Shown here in pieces: positions 34,454-43,784 of a stretch of 64,000 bases of DNA. The stretch covers positions 124,001-188,000 of the forward strand of contig NZ_JAQMHX010000005.1 in the NCBI RefSeq assembly GCF_028331445.1, given 5' to 3'. The notes below the pieces were generated by a model, which was not told where the DNA came from, searched no databases, and saw nothing but the letters and a program-made list of their open reading frames with translations. The translations under genes were made by a program, and so were the position numbers. The first letter of the stretch is position 1. Every line of letters starts with the position of its first letter. Origin of the DNA: Candidatus Phyllobacterium onerii (lineage in GTDB: Bacteria > Pseudomonadota > Alphaproteobacteria > Rhizobiales > Rhizobiaceae).

Positions 34454-34876
34454 TCAGATACCCCCGCCTGTTGTGTCAGATTTCAGCTCGGGTTCGGGGG
34501 ACGAGACGATAGCCTGCTCCTCGCTGGTTCTATCGCGACCAGAGAGTTTCTCGAGCGACTGTGCAATTGAAACCATCGGCGAGGAGAAATCCGGAAAATC
34601 AATCAATGCCAGCAACAGGCCGGCGATCCAGAAGATATGGTTGTGGGTAAACAAGGAAATAAGCGCAAGGACCGCTACAATCTCCATTTGCACTTTTTTC
34701 CCACGATGCGCCATTTGCTCGGGTAGGGCATGCAGCCGGAAGTAGAAATTGCCGACGATGAGGACCATTGCCAACAGGAATATGACGACCACGTTGAACA
34801 GCCAGTCGGTTTGACCAGGGGCGGTGATAAAAACCGGCAGGTGTTCTATCGCTGCCGGGTGTATTGCGTCGGCCAT
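34454..34876 (-). CDS. Small membrane protein paired with HlyD-like adaptor
   Basis: This 140-residue protein has two membrane helices, one near residues 26-45 (LFNVVVIFLLAMVLIVGNFY) and one pair around VAVLALISLFTHNHIFWIAGLLLALIDF, then a polar C-terminal tail. It recalls the YibI-type partners of YibH-like adaptors, but the assignment is by arrangement. The ATG at 34876 follows GAGGGGAAC. It lies three bases ahead of the adaptor gene, indicating one operon. Confidence 0.75.
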   Translation of the reverse strand: MADAIHPAAIEHLPVFITAPGQTDWLFNVVVIFLLAMVLIVGNFYFRLHALPEQMAHRGKKVQMEIVAVLALISLFTHNHIFWIAGLLLALIDFPDFSSPMVSIAQSLEKLSGRDRTSEEQAIVSSPEPELKSDTTGGGI

Positions 34877-35003
34877 TTGTTCCGTTCCCCTCGGTGCTTC
34901 GTGGCCGCAATCGACCATTCATCCCGCGCGGCCAATATTGTCCGTGCAAGCGCAGCATGCATGTTGATGAATTTCGAAGAAAGTACGTAACAGTAACTAA
35001 GCG

Positions 35004-35029
35004 GGGAGCAGCTGTTGGGAGCAGCTGTT
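35004..35029. repeat. Tandem 13-bp duplication
   Basis: GGGAGCAGCTGTT occurs twice back to back (35004-35016 and 35017-35029) between the membrane-protein gene and the efflux pump. Function is not apparent. Confidence 0.85.
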
Positions 35030-35034
35030 TAGCG

Positions 35035-35059
35035 GCGCGAGGCTCGAAAAGCCTCGCGC
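35035..35059. terminator. Hairpin after RND pump, possible weak terminator
   Basis: A 10-bp perfect stem (GCGCGAGGCT with AGCCTCGCGC) with a short CGAAA loop lies eight bases past the efflux gene's stop on the minus strand. There is a partial T run on the plus side but not on the minus side, so termination of the pump operon here is only possible. Confidence 0.5.
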
Positions 35060-35066
35060 TATTTTG

Positions 35067-38000
35067 TTAGTGCGCGGCGGGGGCTTCTTCCACCACCACT
35101 TTACGTTTGCGGCCGAAAGACCGGAGTGCGACGTAGAACACCGGTGTCAGGAACAGGCCGAAGAACGTAACGCCGAGCATGCCGGAAAATACCGCCGTAC
35201 CGAGCGACTGGCGCATTTCGGCACCTGGTCCCTGTGCGATCATCAGCGGAACAACGCCGAAGATGAAGGCGAAGGCGGTCATGAGGATCGGACGCAGGCG
35301 CAGACGGCTGGCCTCGATAGCCGCTTCGACCGGGGTGGCACCATCCTCCTGGTGTTGCCGGGCGAATTCGACGATGAGAATCGCGTTCTTCGCCGCCAGA
35401 CCAATCAGGACGACGAGCCCGATCTGCGTCAGGATATTGTTATCCATACCTCGCAGGTGCACGCCGATGAGTGCAGCCAGCACGGCCAATGGAACGATCA
35501 GAATGATCGCCAGCGGTAGAACCCAGCTTTCATATTGCGCGGCCAGCGCAAGAAAGACGAAGACCACGGAAAGTCCGAAAATCAGTATCGCTGTGTTCCC
35601 CGTGCTTCTCTCCTGCAATGCAAGCTCGGTCCAGTTGAAGGTTGTGCCGGGCGGCAAGGTTTTCGCCGCGAGCTCCTCCATCTTATCGAGCCCTGTACCG
35701 GTAGAAACCCCGGGGGCAGAATTGCCCTGGAGCGGCACCGACACGTACATATTGTAGCGCTGCACGAGCGATGGACCGGTTGTATCCCTGATTTCGACAA
35801 GCGTACCCAACGGGACCAGCGCGCCAGTCGCCGAGCGAACTTTCAGCGCGAGAATGTCCGCGCGATCCACGCGGAATTGCTGATCGGCCTGCGCGCGTAC
35901 TTGATAAACACGGCCGTAAGCGTTGAAATCGTTCACATAAGACGTACCGAGATTGATCGATAGCGCCTCGAAGATGTTCGGAATGGGCACGTTCAACGCC
36001 CGAGCCTTGTCGCGGTCGATATTAAGGAAGTATTGCGGGCTTGAGGCGGAGAACGTCGTGTAGACGCCGGTAAGACCTGGTGTCTGGTTGGCTTCTCCCA
36101 TCATCTGTTGGGCCAGGCCCAGAACGCGGCGCATATCGGAACTGTCGCGATCGAGGAGCTGCATCTTGAAACCACCGGCGTTGCCGACACCGCGAATGGA
36201 TGGCGGCGGCACGGCGATGATGAAGGCTTCCTGAATGCTCTGCAGACTTCCATAGATTTGGCCAATGATCGAAGTCGCCGACTGCCCGTTCTTGATCCGC
36301 TCGTCAAACGGCTGGAACGGCGCGAAAACGACGCCGGCATTCGAAGCATTGGTGAAGGTCGCGCCACTGAAGCCGGCGAAGGCGACCGAGTTTCTGACGC
36401 CGGGGATGCCACGGATAATCTTCGAAGCCTCCTGGACCACCGCATCTGTGCGGGCGAGGGAAGCTCCGTCCGGCAGCTGGATAACGACGATGGCATAGCC
36501 CTGATCCATCTGGGGAATGAAGCCGCGCGGCACCAGATTGGACATGTACCATGTGGCTCCGAGCAGTCCGACGAACACGAGAAGCGAAGCGAGGAGGCCG
36601 AGCGTTGATCCCACAAGGTGCCTCACGATCCAGGAATAGCCCGATGCCATTCTATCGAAGCCTCTGTTGAAGCCGTTGGCGAGGCTTCGCCCGAAACGCG
36701 CGAGCGGATTGTTGGAAACCGCGTGATCGTGTGGACGCAGGACAATTGCTGCCAGGGCGGGCGAAAGCGTGAGCGAGTTGAGAGCCGAAATCGCTGTCGC
36801 CGCAGAAATCGTCACGGCAAACTGCAGGTAGAACTGGCCGGAAATGCCGGGAATGAAAGCTGTCGGCACGAACACTGCGATCAGTACCAGCGAGATGGCG
36901 ATCACAGCGGTACCGACTTCATCCATGGTGGTATGTGCCGCCTGCTTTGGCGTCATGCCGGAGGCAAGGTTTCGTTCCACGTTTTCGACGACGACAATCG
37001 CATCGTCGACGACGATACCGATGGCGAGAACGAGACCGAACAAGGTCAGCATATTCAGCGAAAAGCCGAATGCCAGAAGAATGGCGAACGTGCCGATCAA
37101 CGAGACCGGGATCGCAACGATGGGAATGATTGCGGTACGCCACGATTGCAGGAAGACGAGCACGACAAGCGCGACGAGAATTATTGCTTCGAAGATCGTC
37201 GTGTAAACATCGTTGATCGACTCAGCGATGAATTCCGTCGGATCATAGACGATGTCGTATTTGAGGCCTGGAGGGAAATCCTTGGCAAGCTCCTGCATCG
37301 TCGATTTGATGGTCGCCGCAGCTGCAAGCGCATTGGTGCCGGGCCGGCTAAAAATGCCGAGCGCAACGGCGGGACTGCCATCGAGGTAGCTGTTGGTCAC
37401 ATAGTCCTTCGCACCAAGTTCAATGCGGGCTACATCCTGCAACTGGACGAGGCGACCATCTGCGCCAGTCTTGACGATCACATAGCGAAATTGCCTGGCA
37501 TCCTCGAACCGGCCCTGCATCGTGACAGTATACTGAAAGGCGTTTGTGCCAGACGTTGGCGGGCCGCCGATTTCACCGCCATTGACCTGTACGTTCTGGT
37601 CACGCAAGGCCTGCACCACATCGCCCGATGTCATGCTATAGGCGGCCAGTTTCTGCGGATCGAGCCAGACGCGCATCGAATATTGGCGCTCACCGAAAAT
37701 GGTGATGTCGCCGACGCCGTCGAGCCGTAGCAGCACGTCGCGGATGCGGGTGTTGGCATAGTTCGACGCGTAGAGCTGGTCATAGCGGTTATCCGGCGAA
37801 AGCACGTGCACGACCATCATCAGGTCGGGCGAGCTTTTCGTCGTGGTTATGCCGTTGCGCTGGACATCTTCCGGCAGCTGCGGCACGGCGATCGCGACGC
37901 GGTTCTGCACAAGGACCTGTGCCTTGTCGAGATCGGTACCAAGCTTGAAGGTGATGGTCAGCGACATCGAGCCGTCGGCTGTCGAATAGGATGACATGTA

Positions 38001-38234
38001 AAGCATGTCCTCGACGCCGTTGATCTGCTGCTCGATCGGCGTCGCCACCGTATTCGCTATGGTTTCCGCATCGGCGCCCGGATAGGACGTGCGCACCACG
38101 ATGGTCGGCGGAGCGATTTCTGGATATTGGGCGACGGGGAGCTGTGTATAGGCAATGCTGCCGACAAGCAGCAGTACGATCGAAAGGACAGATGCAAAGA
38201 TCGGCCGATCGATGAAGAAATGCGCAAACCTCAT
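35067..38234 (-). CDS. RND multidrug efflux transporter (HAE1, AcrB/Bep type)
   Basis: This 1055-residue inner-membrane pump belongs to the hydrophobe/amphiphile efflux RND class. It begins MRFAHFFIDRPIFASVLSI, with the canonical 12-helix layout and two large periplasmic loops. The proton-relay Asp pair is in IVVDDAIVVVENVERN (helix 4), and the essential Lys is in GLAAKNAILIVEF (helix 10). The protein drives drug export in antiport with protons and needs an adaptor, encoded just upstream with a four-base overlap, and an outer-membrane channel that is not in this cluster. Confidence 0.96.
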   Translation of the reverse strand: MRFAHFFIDRPIFASVLSIVLLLVGSIAYTQLPVAQYPEIAPPTIVVRTSYPGADAETIANTVATPIEQQINGVEDMLYMSSYSTADGSMSLTITFKLGTDLDKAQVLVQNRVAIAVPQLPEDVQRNGITTTKSSPDLMMVVHVLSPDNRYDQLYASNYANTRIRDVLLRLDGVGDITIFGERQYSMRVWLDPQKLAAYSMTSGDVVQALRDQNVQVNGGEIGGPPTSGTNAFQYTVTMQGRFEDARQFRYVIVKTGADGRLVQLQDVARIELGAKDYVTNSYLDGSPAVALGIFSRPGTNALAAAATIKSTMQELAKDFPPGLKYDIVYDPTEFIAESINDVYTTIFEAIILVALVVLVFLQSWRTAIIPIVAIPVSLIGTFAILLAFGFSLNMLTLFGLVLAIGIVVDDAIVVVENVERNLASGMTPKQAAHTTMDEVGTAVIAISLVLIAVFVPTAFIPGISGQFYLQFAVTISAATAISALNSLTLSPALAAIVLRPHDHAVSNNPLARFGRSLANGFNRGFDRMASGYSWIVRHLVGSTLGLLASLLVFVGLLGATWYMSNLVPRGFIPQMDQGYAIVVIQLPDGASLARTDAVVQEASKIIRGIPGVRNSVAFAGFSGATFTNASNAGVVFAPFQPFDERIKNGQSATSIIGQIYGSLQSIQEAFIIAVPPPSIRGVGNAGGFKMQLLDRDSSDMRRVLGLAQQMMGEANQTPGLTGVYTTFSASSPQYFLNIDRDKARALNVPIPNIFEALSINLGTSYVNDFNAYGRVYQVRAQADQQFRVDRADILALKVRSATGALVPLGTLVEIRDTTGPSLVQRYNMYVSVPLQGNSAPGVSTGTGLDKMEELAAKTLPPGTTFNWTELALQERSTGNTAILIFGLSVVFVFLALAAQYESWVLPLAIILIVPLAVLAALIGVHLRGMDNNILTQIGLVVLIGLAAKNAILIVEFARQHQEDGATPVEAAIEASRLRLRPILMTAFAFIFGVVPLMIAQGPGAEMRQSLGTAVFSGMLGVTFFGLFLTPVFYVALRSFGRKRKVVVEEAPAAH

Positions 38235-39412
38235 TGACTGGCCTCCGCCGTCTTCGCCTCTGGCGGAAGCTGGACGAGTTCGGGTTTAACCTTGCCGCCT
38301 GGGCGAACGCGCATCAACCCATTGATGACGATTGTTTCGTCGCCGGTCAGCCCCTCGCGAATGACGCGGTAGCCATAAAGCTTGGGACCCGGGCGAACCG
38401 GCTTGCTCGTGACGGTACCGTCCTCAGCGACGACAAAGACAACACGTTCATTCTGGTCTGAGCCGACGGCTTCGTCAGGAACCAAAATCCCCTTATAGGT
38501 GTTCGAAGCGGCCACTTCGACACGACCGAAAAGCCCTGGCTGCAGGATGAAATTGGGGTTGGCGAAGCGTGCGCGAACCCGCATCGTGCCTGTCGCGTCA
38601 TCAAGCCGATTTTCAGCAAAGTCGAGTTTGCCCTTCACCGGCGGTTCGTTGGTGTCAGTGAGTGTGACAGTAACGTCGAGGCCGCCACCGCCTTCCTGCA
38701 AGTTGCTACCACGCTCGCGCGCCGTCCGCGCGTAGTTGAGCAGGTTCCGCTCGTCGACGTCGAAATAGAAATCGATCGGGTCAAGTGAGACAATCGTGGT
38801 CAGGATCGTGTCATTGGCATTGACCAGATTGCCCACTGAAATTAACCGGCGATCGATGCGCCCATCCTGCGGGGCAGTGATCTGAGTATATGTAAGATTG
38901 AGCTGGGCACCGTCGACAGCCGCCTGAGCGCCGGCCACACTGGCCTGGCCCGCCAGGAAAGCGCGCCGCTGGTCATCGAGCGTCGATACTGACAGCGTGC
39001 CGCTGCCGGTGAGCGACTGCGTCCGCTTGTACTGTGCCTCAGCATAAGTCAACGTTGTCTTGGCAACTTCGAGCGACGATTTGGCCTGCTCCAGCGCGGT
39101 GACATAAGGCCGCTGATCAATTGTGAAAAGCGGGTCGCCTTTCTTTACCAAAGCGCCATCGGTGAAATGAACCGTATCGAGATAGCCATCGATGCGTGAA
39201 CGGACGGCAACCTGGTCGACGGCTTCAAAGCGGCCGATAAACTCATCGCTGTCTACTACGTCGCGCACGACCGGCTTTGCAACGGTCACAGTCGGAGGAG
39301 GCGGTGGAGCCGCGGCTTCCTGAGCGAGAGCTACCGATGCCGACAACGCGGCGGCGGTAAAACCAAGTTTTAAGGCTGTAAACAACGCGCGTGACAAGGG
39401 ATAGGCCTCCAT
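38231..39412 (-). CDS. RND efflux periplasmic adaptor (MFP, AcrA type)
   Basis: The 393-residue adaptor links the RND pump to a TolC-type channel. It has a signal peptide (LGFTAAALSASVALAQ, no lipobox Cys), the beta-barrel and lipoyl start AVRSRIDGYLDTVHF with GALVKKGDPLFTID, a helical hairpin with repeats of SLEVAKTTLTYAEAQYK, then LNLTYTQITAPQDGRID and a C-terminal membrane-proximal domain (FGRVEVAASNTYKGILVPDEA). The ATG at 39412 fits the signal peptide; the frame extends to 39505 but those residues do not. Its stop overlaps the transporter start. Confidence 0.93.
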   Translation of the reverse strand: MEAYPLSRALFTALKLGFTAAALSASVALAQEAAAPPPPPTVTVAKPVVRDVVDSDEFIGRFEAVDQVAVRSRIDGYLDTVHFTDGALVKKGDPLFTIDQRPYVTALEQAKSSLEVAKTTLTYAEAQYKRTQSLTGSGTLSVSTLDDQRRAFLAGQASVAGAQAAVDGAQLNLTYTQITAPQDGRIDRRLISVGNLVNANDTILTTIVSLDPIDFYFDVDERNLLNYARTARERGSNLQEGGGGLDVTVTLTDTNEPPVKGKLDFAENRLDDATGTMRVRARFANPNFILQPGLFGRVEVAASNTYKGILVPDEAVGSDQNERVVFVVAEDGTVTSKPVRPGPKLYGYRVIREGLTGDETIVINGLMRVRPGGKVKPELVQLPPEAKTAEASQ

Positions 39413-39967
39413 GGCAATGAGACTTCCTGTGTGTCGTACGGGGAAAAATGCCAATCTGCTCAATCGATTGAAATAGCTCGAAGACAGGTTTCCACGGACG
39501 ATCAATCTAATTATTGCAAGTCAATTCAAAGGGCTTCGACCTGATTTAAATACGACGACTTTCGGCCAAGGCGTAGTCATAATTGATCTGTCGCAAAACC
39601 CCGTAAGGGCAGATTTGCACAGTTCGATTTCGTTGTCACCCTGCAATCGCGGGTGGCAATGGGCTGGTGACAAGCAATTTCATCCCCCGCAAAGGCTCTA
39701 CCATTGATTTTTATACGTAAGGCAAGTAAAGGGAGCGACCAGTCGGTAAGGGTACTGTTTCTTCCGTAACTTTGTGCCGGATTGTGTGGTACAATCGATG
39801 CTATAAAACGAAGTTGAGTTAGAAATAAACCAATAAAATCAACGCGGATGGCGGAGCTTGGCTCACTCCATCCGAACCAGAAGCCACGACGGCATGAGTT
39901 TTTCTCCCGCAATTTGGCGAAAGAGCCGGTGACGGCGGGACGAATGTTAAAAAGTGAAGGTTTGGAC
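39413..39967. other. Intergenic region between efflux adaptor and tig
   Basis: No gene is apparent in these 555 bases. They hold two overlapping inverted repeats: TTGTCACC/GGTGACAA (39633-39640 and 39666-39673) and, using part of the same arm, CACCC/GGGTG (39637-39641 and 39651-39655), so only one hairpin can form at a time. Possible promoter-like hexamers occur near 39785-39812 ahead of tig. There is no efflux-regulator gene in this gap. Confidence 0.6.
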
Positions 39968-41392
39968 ATGCAGGTTACTGAAACGCTCAATGAAGGGCTG
40001 AAGCGCGAGATCAAGGTCGTTGTTCCGGCCAAGGATCTGGAAGCAAAGCTTTCCGAACGCCTACAAGGCGCCAGCGCAAAAGCGCGCATCAATGGTTTCC
40101 GTCCAGGCAAAGTGCCTATGGCGCACCTGCGCAAGATGTACGGCAAGTCATTCATGGCTGAAGTCGTCAACGAGATTTTGAGCGATTCTTCACGCACGAT
40201 CCTTGCCGAGCGCAATGAAAAGTCGGCTACCCAGCCTGAGGTCGTCATGACCGAAGACGAGAAGGAAGCGGACAAGGTATTGAGCGGTCAGGCCGATTTC
40301 GAATTCTCGTTGAATTATGAAGTTCTGCCTGCCATCGAGATCAAGGACACCTCCAAGATCAACGTCACGCGCGAAGTTGTTGACGTCTCCGACGAGGAAG
40401 TCGAAGAGCAGGTCAAGCGTGTTGCGAGCTCTGCCCAGACGTTCGAGACGAAGAAGGGCAAAGCTGAAAGCGGCGACCGCATCACGATGGACTACCTCGG
40501 CAAGGTCGACGACGTTCCTTTCGATGGTGGCGCGGACAGCGATGCGACGCTGGTCCTCGGTTCCGGCCAGTTCATCCCGGGCTTCGAAGATCAGTTGATC
40601 GGAACCAAGGCCGGCGATGAAAAGCAGATCAAGGTCACGTTCCCGGCCGAATATCAGGCCGCGCATCTTGCAGGCAAGGATGCGACCTTCGACGTAACTG
40701 TCAAGGAAGTTGCCAAGCCGGGCGAACTCGAAATCAACGACGAGACTGCCAAGAAGCTCGGCATCGAAAGCGCCGACCGCCTGCGTCAGGTCATCCGCGA
40801 GCAGATCGAAAGCCAGTACGGCAAGTTCACCCGTCAAAAGGTGAAGCGCCAGATACTTGACGCGCTCGACAGCGAATATCAGTTCGAGTCGCCGGAACGT
40901 CTGGTCAATGCCGAGTTCAACAACATCTGGGCACAGATCGGTCACGACCTGCAGGAAGCTGGCAAGACCTTCGAAGACGAAGACACCACGGAAGAAGAGG
41001 CTCGCGACGAGTATCGCAAGCTGGCTGAACGCCGCGTGCGTCTCGGTCTCGTTCTTTCAGAAATCGGCAACAAGGCTGGTATCGAAGTGACCGAAGACGA
41101 GCTGCAGCGCGCTGTTTACGATCAGGTTCGCCAGTATCCCGGTCAGGAACAGCAGATCTATGAATTCTTCCGCAAGACGCCGGAAGCAGTCAACAATCTG
41201 CGCGCTCCGATCTTCGAGGAAAAGGTAGTCGATCACCTTTTGTCGAACATCAACGTCACCGACAAGAAGGTGACCAAGGAAGCGCTGATGGCCGATGACG
41301 AGGCTGACGCCAAGTCGGATGAAGCCAAGAAGCCTGCCAAGAAGGCGGCGCCGAAAAAGGCCGCGAAGAAGAAGACAGACGACGAGGCATAA
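39968..41392 (+). CDS. tig: Trigger factor
   Basis: Trigger factor binds the ribosome beside the exit tunnel and folds nascent chains. The 474-residue protein shows the N-terminal ribosome-binding domain with the GFRPGKVP loop (residues 44-51; signature GFRxGKxP), the FKBP-type peptidyl-prolyl isomerase domain ([19 protein letters not shown], then [15 protein letters not shown]) and the long helical C-domain. The end is a Lys/Ala/Pro tail ([20 protein letters not shown]), common in rhizobial trigger factors. The ATG at 39968 opens the conserved [16 protein letters not shown] strong terminator follows. Confidence 0.97.
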   Translation: MQVTETLNEGLKREIKVVVPAKDLEAKLSERLQGASAKARINGFRPGKVPMAHLRKMYGKSFMAEVVNEILSDSSRTILAERNEKSATQPEVVMTEDEKEADKVLSGQADFEFSLNYEVLPAIEIKDTSKINVTREVVDVSDEEVEEQVKRVASSAQTFETKKGKAESGDRITMDYLGKVDDVPFDGGADSDATLVLGSGQFIPGFEDQLIGTKAGDEKQIKVTFPAEYQAAHLAGKDATFDVTVKEVAKPGELEINDETAKKLGIESADRLRQVIREQIESQYGKFTRQKVKRQILDALDSEYQFESPERLVNAEFNNIWAQIGHDLQEAGKTFEDEDTTEEEARDEYRKLAERRVRLGLVLSEIGNKAGIEVTEDELQRAVYDQVRQYPGQEQQIYEFFRKTPEAVNNLRAPIFEEKVVDHLLSNINVTDKKVTKEALMADDEADAKSDEAKKPAKKAAPKKAAKKKTDDEA

Positions 41393-41410
41393 GCCCTCTC
41401 CACAGCATCC

Positions 41411-41438
41411 AAAAAAGGCCGCTTCAAGCGGCCTTTTT
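41411..41438. terminator. Rho-independent terminator of tig
   Basis: A perfect stem (GGCCGC...GCGGCC) with a run of T after it on the plus strand and A before it starts 18 bases after the tig stop codon; the symmetry could let it work from both sides. Confidence 0.9.
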
Positions 41439-41507
41439 TATGTCCGGATAGCGCAGCGTTCATGCATGATACGGGAACCTCTTCATTTGATTCCCGGATC
41501 GCACCAT

Positions 41508-42152
41508 ATGACCATTGCCGCGTTTGCGCCGTATCAAACTCTTGCCGAGGGCCTTTTGCCCCACACGCTTGATGGCTCAAGCGATGGTTCGCATGATTTT
41601 TCACATCTTTTGCGCGTGTGGAAAAACGCGCAGGCAATTCAGGCTGCGGAAGGAGGCAATCAGGAAATATTGGTGGCGGCGACGCTCCTGCACGACTGCA
41701 TTTCGGTTGAGAAGAACTCACCCTTGCGCGCTCAGGCCTCAAGATTTGCTGCGGAAAAAGCGTCCAGAGTGCTTGTTGATCTTGGTTGGTCTTTGTCGCA
41801 GGTAGCGGCCACAGCACATGCTATTGAGGCGCACAGTTTCTCTGCCGGTATCAAGCCGACGACGCTGGAAGCGAAAATCGTGCAGGACGCCGACAGACTC
41901 GATGCAATTGGCATGGTTGGCGTGGCGCGATGTTTCTACATTGCCGGCAGGATGAGTAGCGGTCTTTACGATCCGGATGATCCGCAAGCGTTTGATCGTG
42001 GCTTTGACGACAGGCGTTTCGCCCTGGACCATTTCCACACCAAACTTTTTAAATTGGTGGCAGGCTTCAATACCGAAACGGGTGCAAAAATTGCGCAGGC
42101 GCGGCAGCAACGGCTTCGCCGCTTCTTTGATGAATTTCTCGAAGAAATTTAG
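41508..42152 (+). CDS. HD-domain phosphohydrolase
   Basis: The 214-residue metal-dependent hydrolase has the HD superfamily pattern: SHDFSHLLRVWKNA (first His-Asp), ATLLHDCISV (HD doublet), HAIEAHSFSAG, and QDADRLDAIG (distal Asp). It is the YedJ/uncharacterised HD type; substrates may be phosphorylated nucleotides but are not known. The ATG at 41508 opens the domain; the frame runs longer upstream but overlaps the tig terminator. It converges on the DUF849 gene. Confidence 0.88.
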   Translation: MTIAAFAPYQTLAEGLLPHTLDGSSDGSHDFSHLLRVWKNAQAIQAAEGGNQEILVAATLLHDCISVEKNSPLRAQASRFAAEKASRVLVDLGWSLSQVAATAHAIEAHSFSAGIKPTTLEAKIVQDADRLDAIGMVGVARCFYIAGRMSSGLYDPDDPQAFDRGFDDRRFALDHFHTKLFKLVAGFNTETGAKIAQARQQRLRRFFDEFLEEI

Positions 42153-42162
42153 GCCATCTCGA

Positions 42163-42882
42163 TCAGGCTGGATTTAGCATCATCATGGCGGCATGGACGA
42201 TATCGGCATTGTCGGTGGCCATCTTGCCAGAAGGCAACAGCCTGCCGTCCTCAAGGCCAATGCGGCTGTCATAGCCGCGTGCCATCGCCTCTCTGAACAT
42301 CGGCCATACACTGGCTTCATCGCCATGCAACAGAATTGGAAGCGTAAAATCGGCTTTCTCGAGGACGGATATGATGCCGGTTGCGGCGGAGAGACCTTCT
42401 TCGGCGTCCTGTTCATTGATTTCGATCAACACGCGCAGGCATCTAGGGGCGGTGGATAAAGCAATAAAGCGTTCCGCATCGCTCACGGACCACAGGCCTG
42501 CTTCGATGCCCATGCCTTTACCCAGGACAAGCGAGATCAATTCCGCTGCGTCCTCTTCAATGAGGTTGATGGAAACGTAATCCGGCAGCACAGACCATCG
42601 CTCGATCGGCTTTTGCCGAGCCTTGCCCCCGGGCGGAATGCGCCAGTGGGTGGATAGTCCGACGGGAACACCGGGGACGCTGGTGCGGATTGCCAGAATT
42701 GCCTCTGCGACATCATCGGGCTCGAGGCTCTCGGCACCATCCGCACCGCGTGGGTGTACATGAAGTTCCCGTGCGCCAGCAGCAACGCTTTGCGCCGCAT
42801 CATGGGCGAGTTCTGCCGCGGTAAAAGGGACAGCAGCATGAAAGTCGCGGGTTCGTCCGCCGTTCAAACAGGCTTGCAGCAT
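42163..42882 (-). CDS. BKACE/DUF849 family beta-keto acid cleavage protein
   Basis: The 239-residue TIM-barrel protein belongs to the beta-keto acid cleavage enzymes (DUF849), which use a Zn ion and acetyl-CoA to cut beta-keto acids such as 3-keto-5-aminohexanoate. Recognisable is ACLNGGRTR at the start and ELHVHPRG with the Zn-binding His pair near residues 45-50, later LLHGDEASVWPMF. At about 240 residues it is shorter than the usual ~300, so a short subfamily is likely. The ATG at 42882 follows CGGAGTG. Substrate is unknown. Confidence 0.85.
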   Translation of the reverse strand: MLQACLNGGRTRDFHAAVPFTAAELAHDAAQSVAAGARELHVHPRGADGAESLEPDDVAEAILAIRTSVPGVPVGLSTHWRIPPGGKARQKPIERWSVLPDYVSINLIEEDAAELISLVLGKGMGIEAGLWSVSDAERFIALSTAPRCLRVLIEINEQDAEEGLSAATGIISVLEKADFTLPILLHGDEASVWPMFREAMARGYDSRIGLEDGRLLPSGKMATDNADIVHAAMMMLNPA

Positions 42883-42968
42883 GATTTGCACTCCGATGAG
42901 ATCTCGACGGGATTTATCATAGCGGAATTCGTATCGACCGCACATTTTTGATCGCGTTTGCGGTTGCG

Positions 42969-43772
42969 TCAGAAAAGTTTAAGGCCCTTCAGGCTGGCAT
43001 GGCCGTTCTTGCCGATGATGATGTGATCATGCACGATAATACCCATTTGTGCTCCGATATTGGCGATCGTCCTCGTCATTTCGATATCGGCTTTTGAGGG
43101 GGTAGGGTCACCGGAAGGGTGGTTGTGCGCGAGGATGATGCCACTAGCAGCGAGTTGCAGCGCTCGCGCAATGACCTCGCGCGGATAGACTGGTGTATGG
43201 TCGACCGTCCCGACCTGTTGCACTTCATCGGCGATCAAAGCATTTTTCTTGTCCAAAAACAGGATGCGAAATTGTTCGCGGGACTCATATGCCATCGCAG
43301 CGACGCAATAATCCATGACCTTACTCCATGAGCTTAGCACCGTCTTTTCGCGAATGTCACTGCGGATCACGCGGTGGGTCAGCGCGGCAACGAGCTTGAG
43401 GTCGAAGGCTACCGCCGGACCGCATCCTTTCACTTCGCGCAAAAGATGTTCCGGAGCGCCAAGGACCTCTGCCAGTGATCCGAAGCGAGCCAGGAGGGCC
43501 TTGGCCAAGGGCTTCGTATCGCCTTGCCTGATCGAGCGGTACAGCAATATTTCCAGCATCTCGTAGTCGGCAAATCCCGCATGCCCGACTTTTTGAAACC
43601 GCTGTCTTACCCGCTCGCGGTGCCCATGGTAGTGCGGAAGCTCCTCTTCAGGATCGCTCTTCTGCTCCGCGTTGCGGACAGCACTATCGGCTGCAACGGG
43701 TGGTTGTTTGGGGGAGAGTTTTGCGGAGGGCTCGTTGAGGAAGAAAGTCTGTTCCGGCTTTTCTTCGCTCAT
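42969..43772 (-). CDS. radC: RadC-like JAB-domain protein (UPF0758)
   Basis: RadC-type proteins carry a JAMM metalloprotease-like domain; the earlier DNA repair role is doubtful and function remains unclear. The 267-residue protein has [17 protein letters not shown], a helix-hairpin-helix region ([20 protein letters not shown]) and the Zn-binding motif [19 protein letters not shown] (HxH...D). The last gene of the sfsA-map-radC run; its start lies 12 bases after the map stop. Confidence 0.92.
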   Translation of the reverse strand: MSEEKPEQTFFLNEPSAKLSPKQPPVAADSAVRNAEQKSDPEEELPHYHGHRERVRQRFQKVGHAGFADYEMLEILLYRSIRQGDTKPLAKALLARFGSLAEVLGAPEHLLREVKGCGPAVAFDLKLVAALTHRVIRSDIREKTVLSSWSKVMDYCVAAMAYESREQFRILFLDKKNALIADEVQQVGTVDHTPVYPREVIARALQLAASGIILAHNHPSGDPTPSKADIEMTRTIANIGAQMGIIVHDHIIIGKNGHASLKGLKLF

Positions 43773-43784
43773 TGAGCTACCATC

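Noticed and set aside
36618-37730. 370-codon plus-strand frame opposite the RND pump
   Set aside because: Antisense shadow of conserved transporter sequence.
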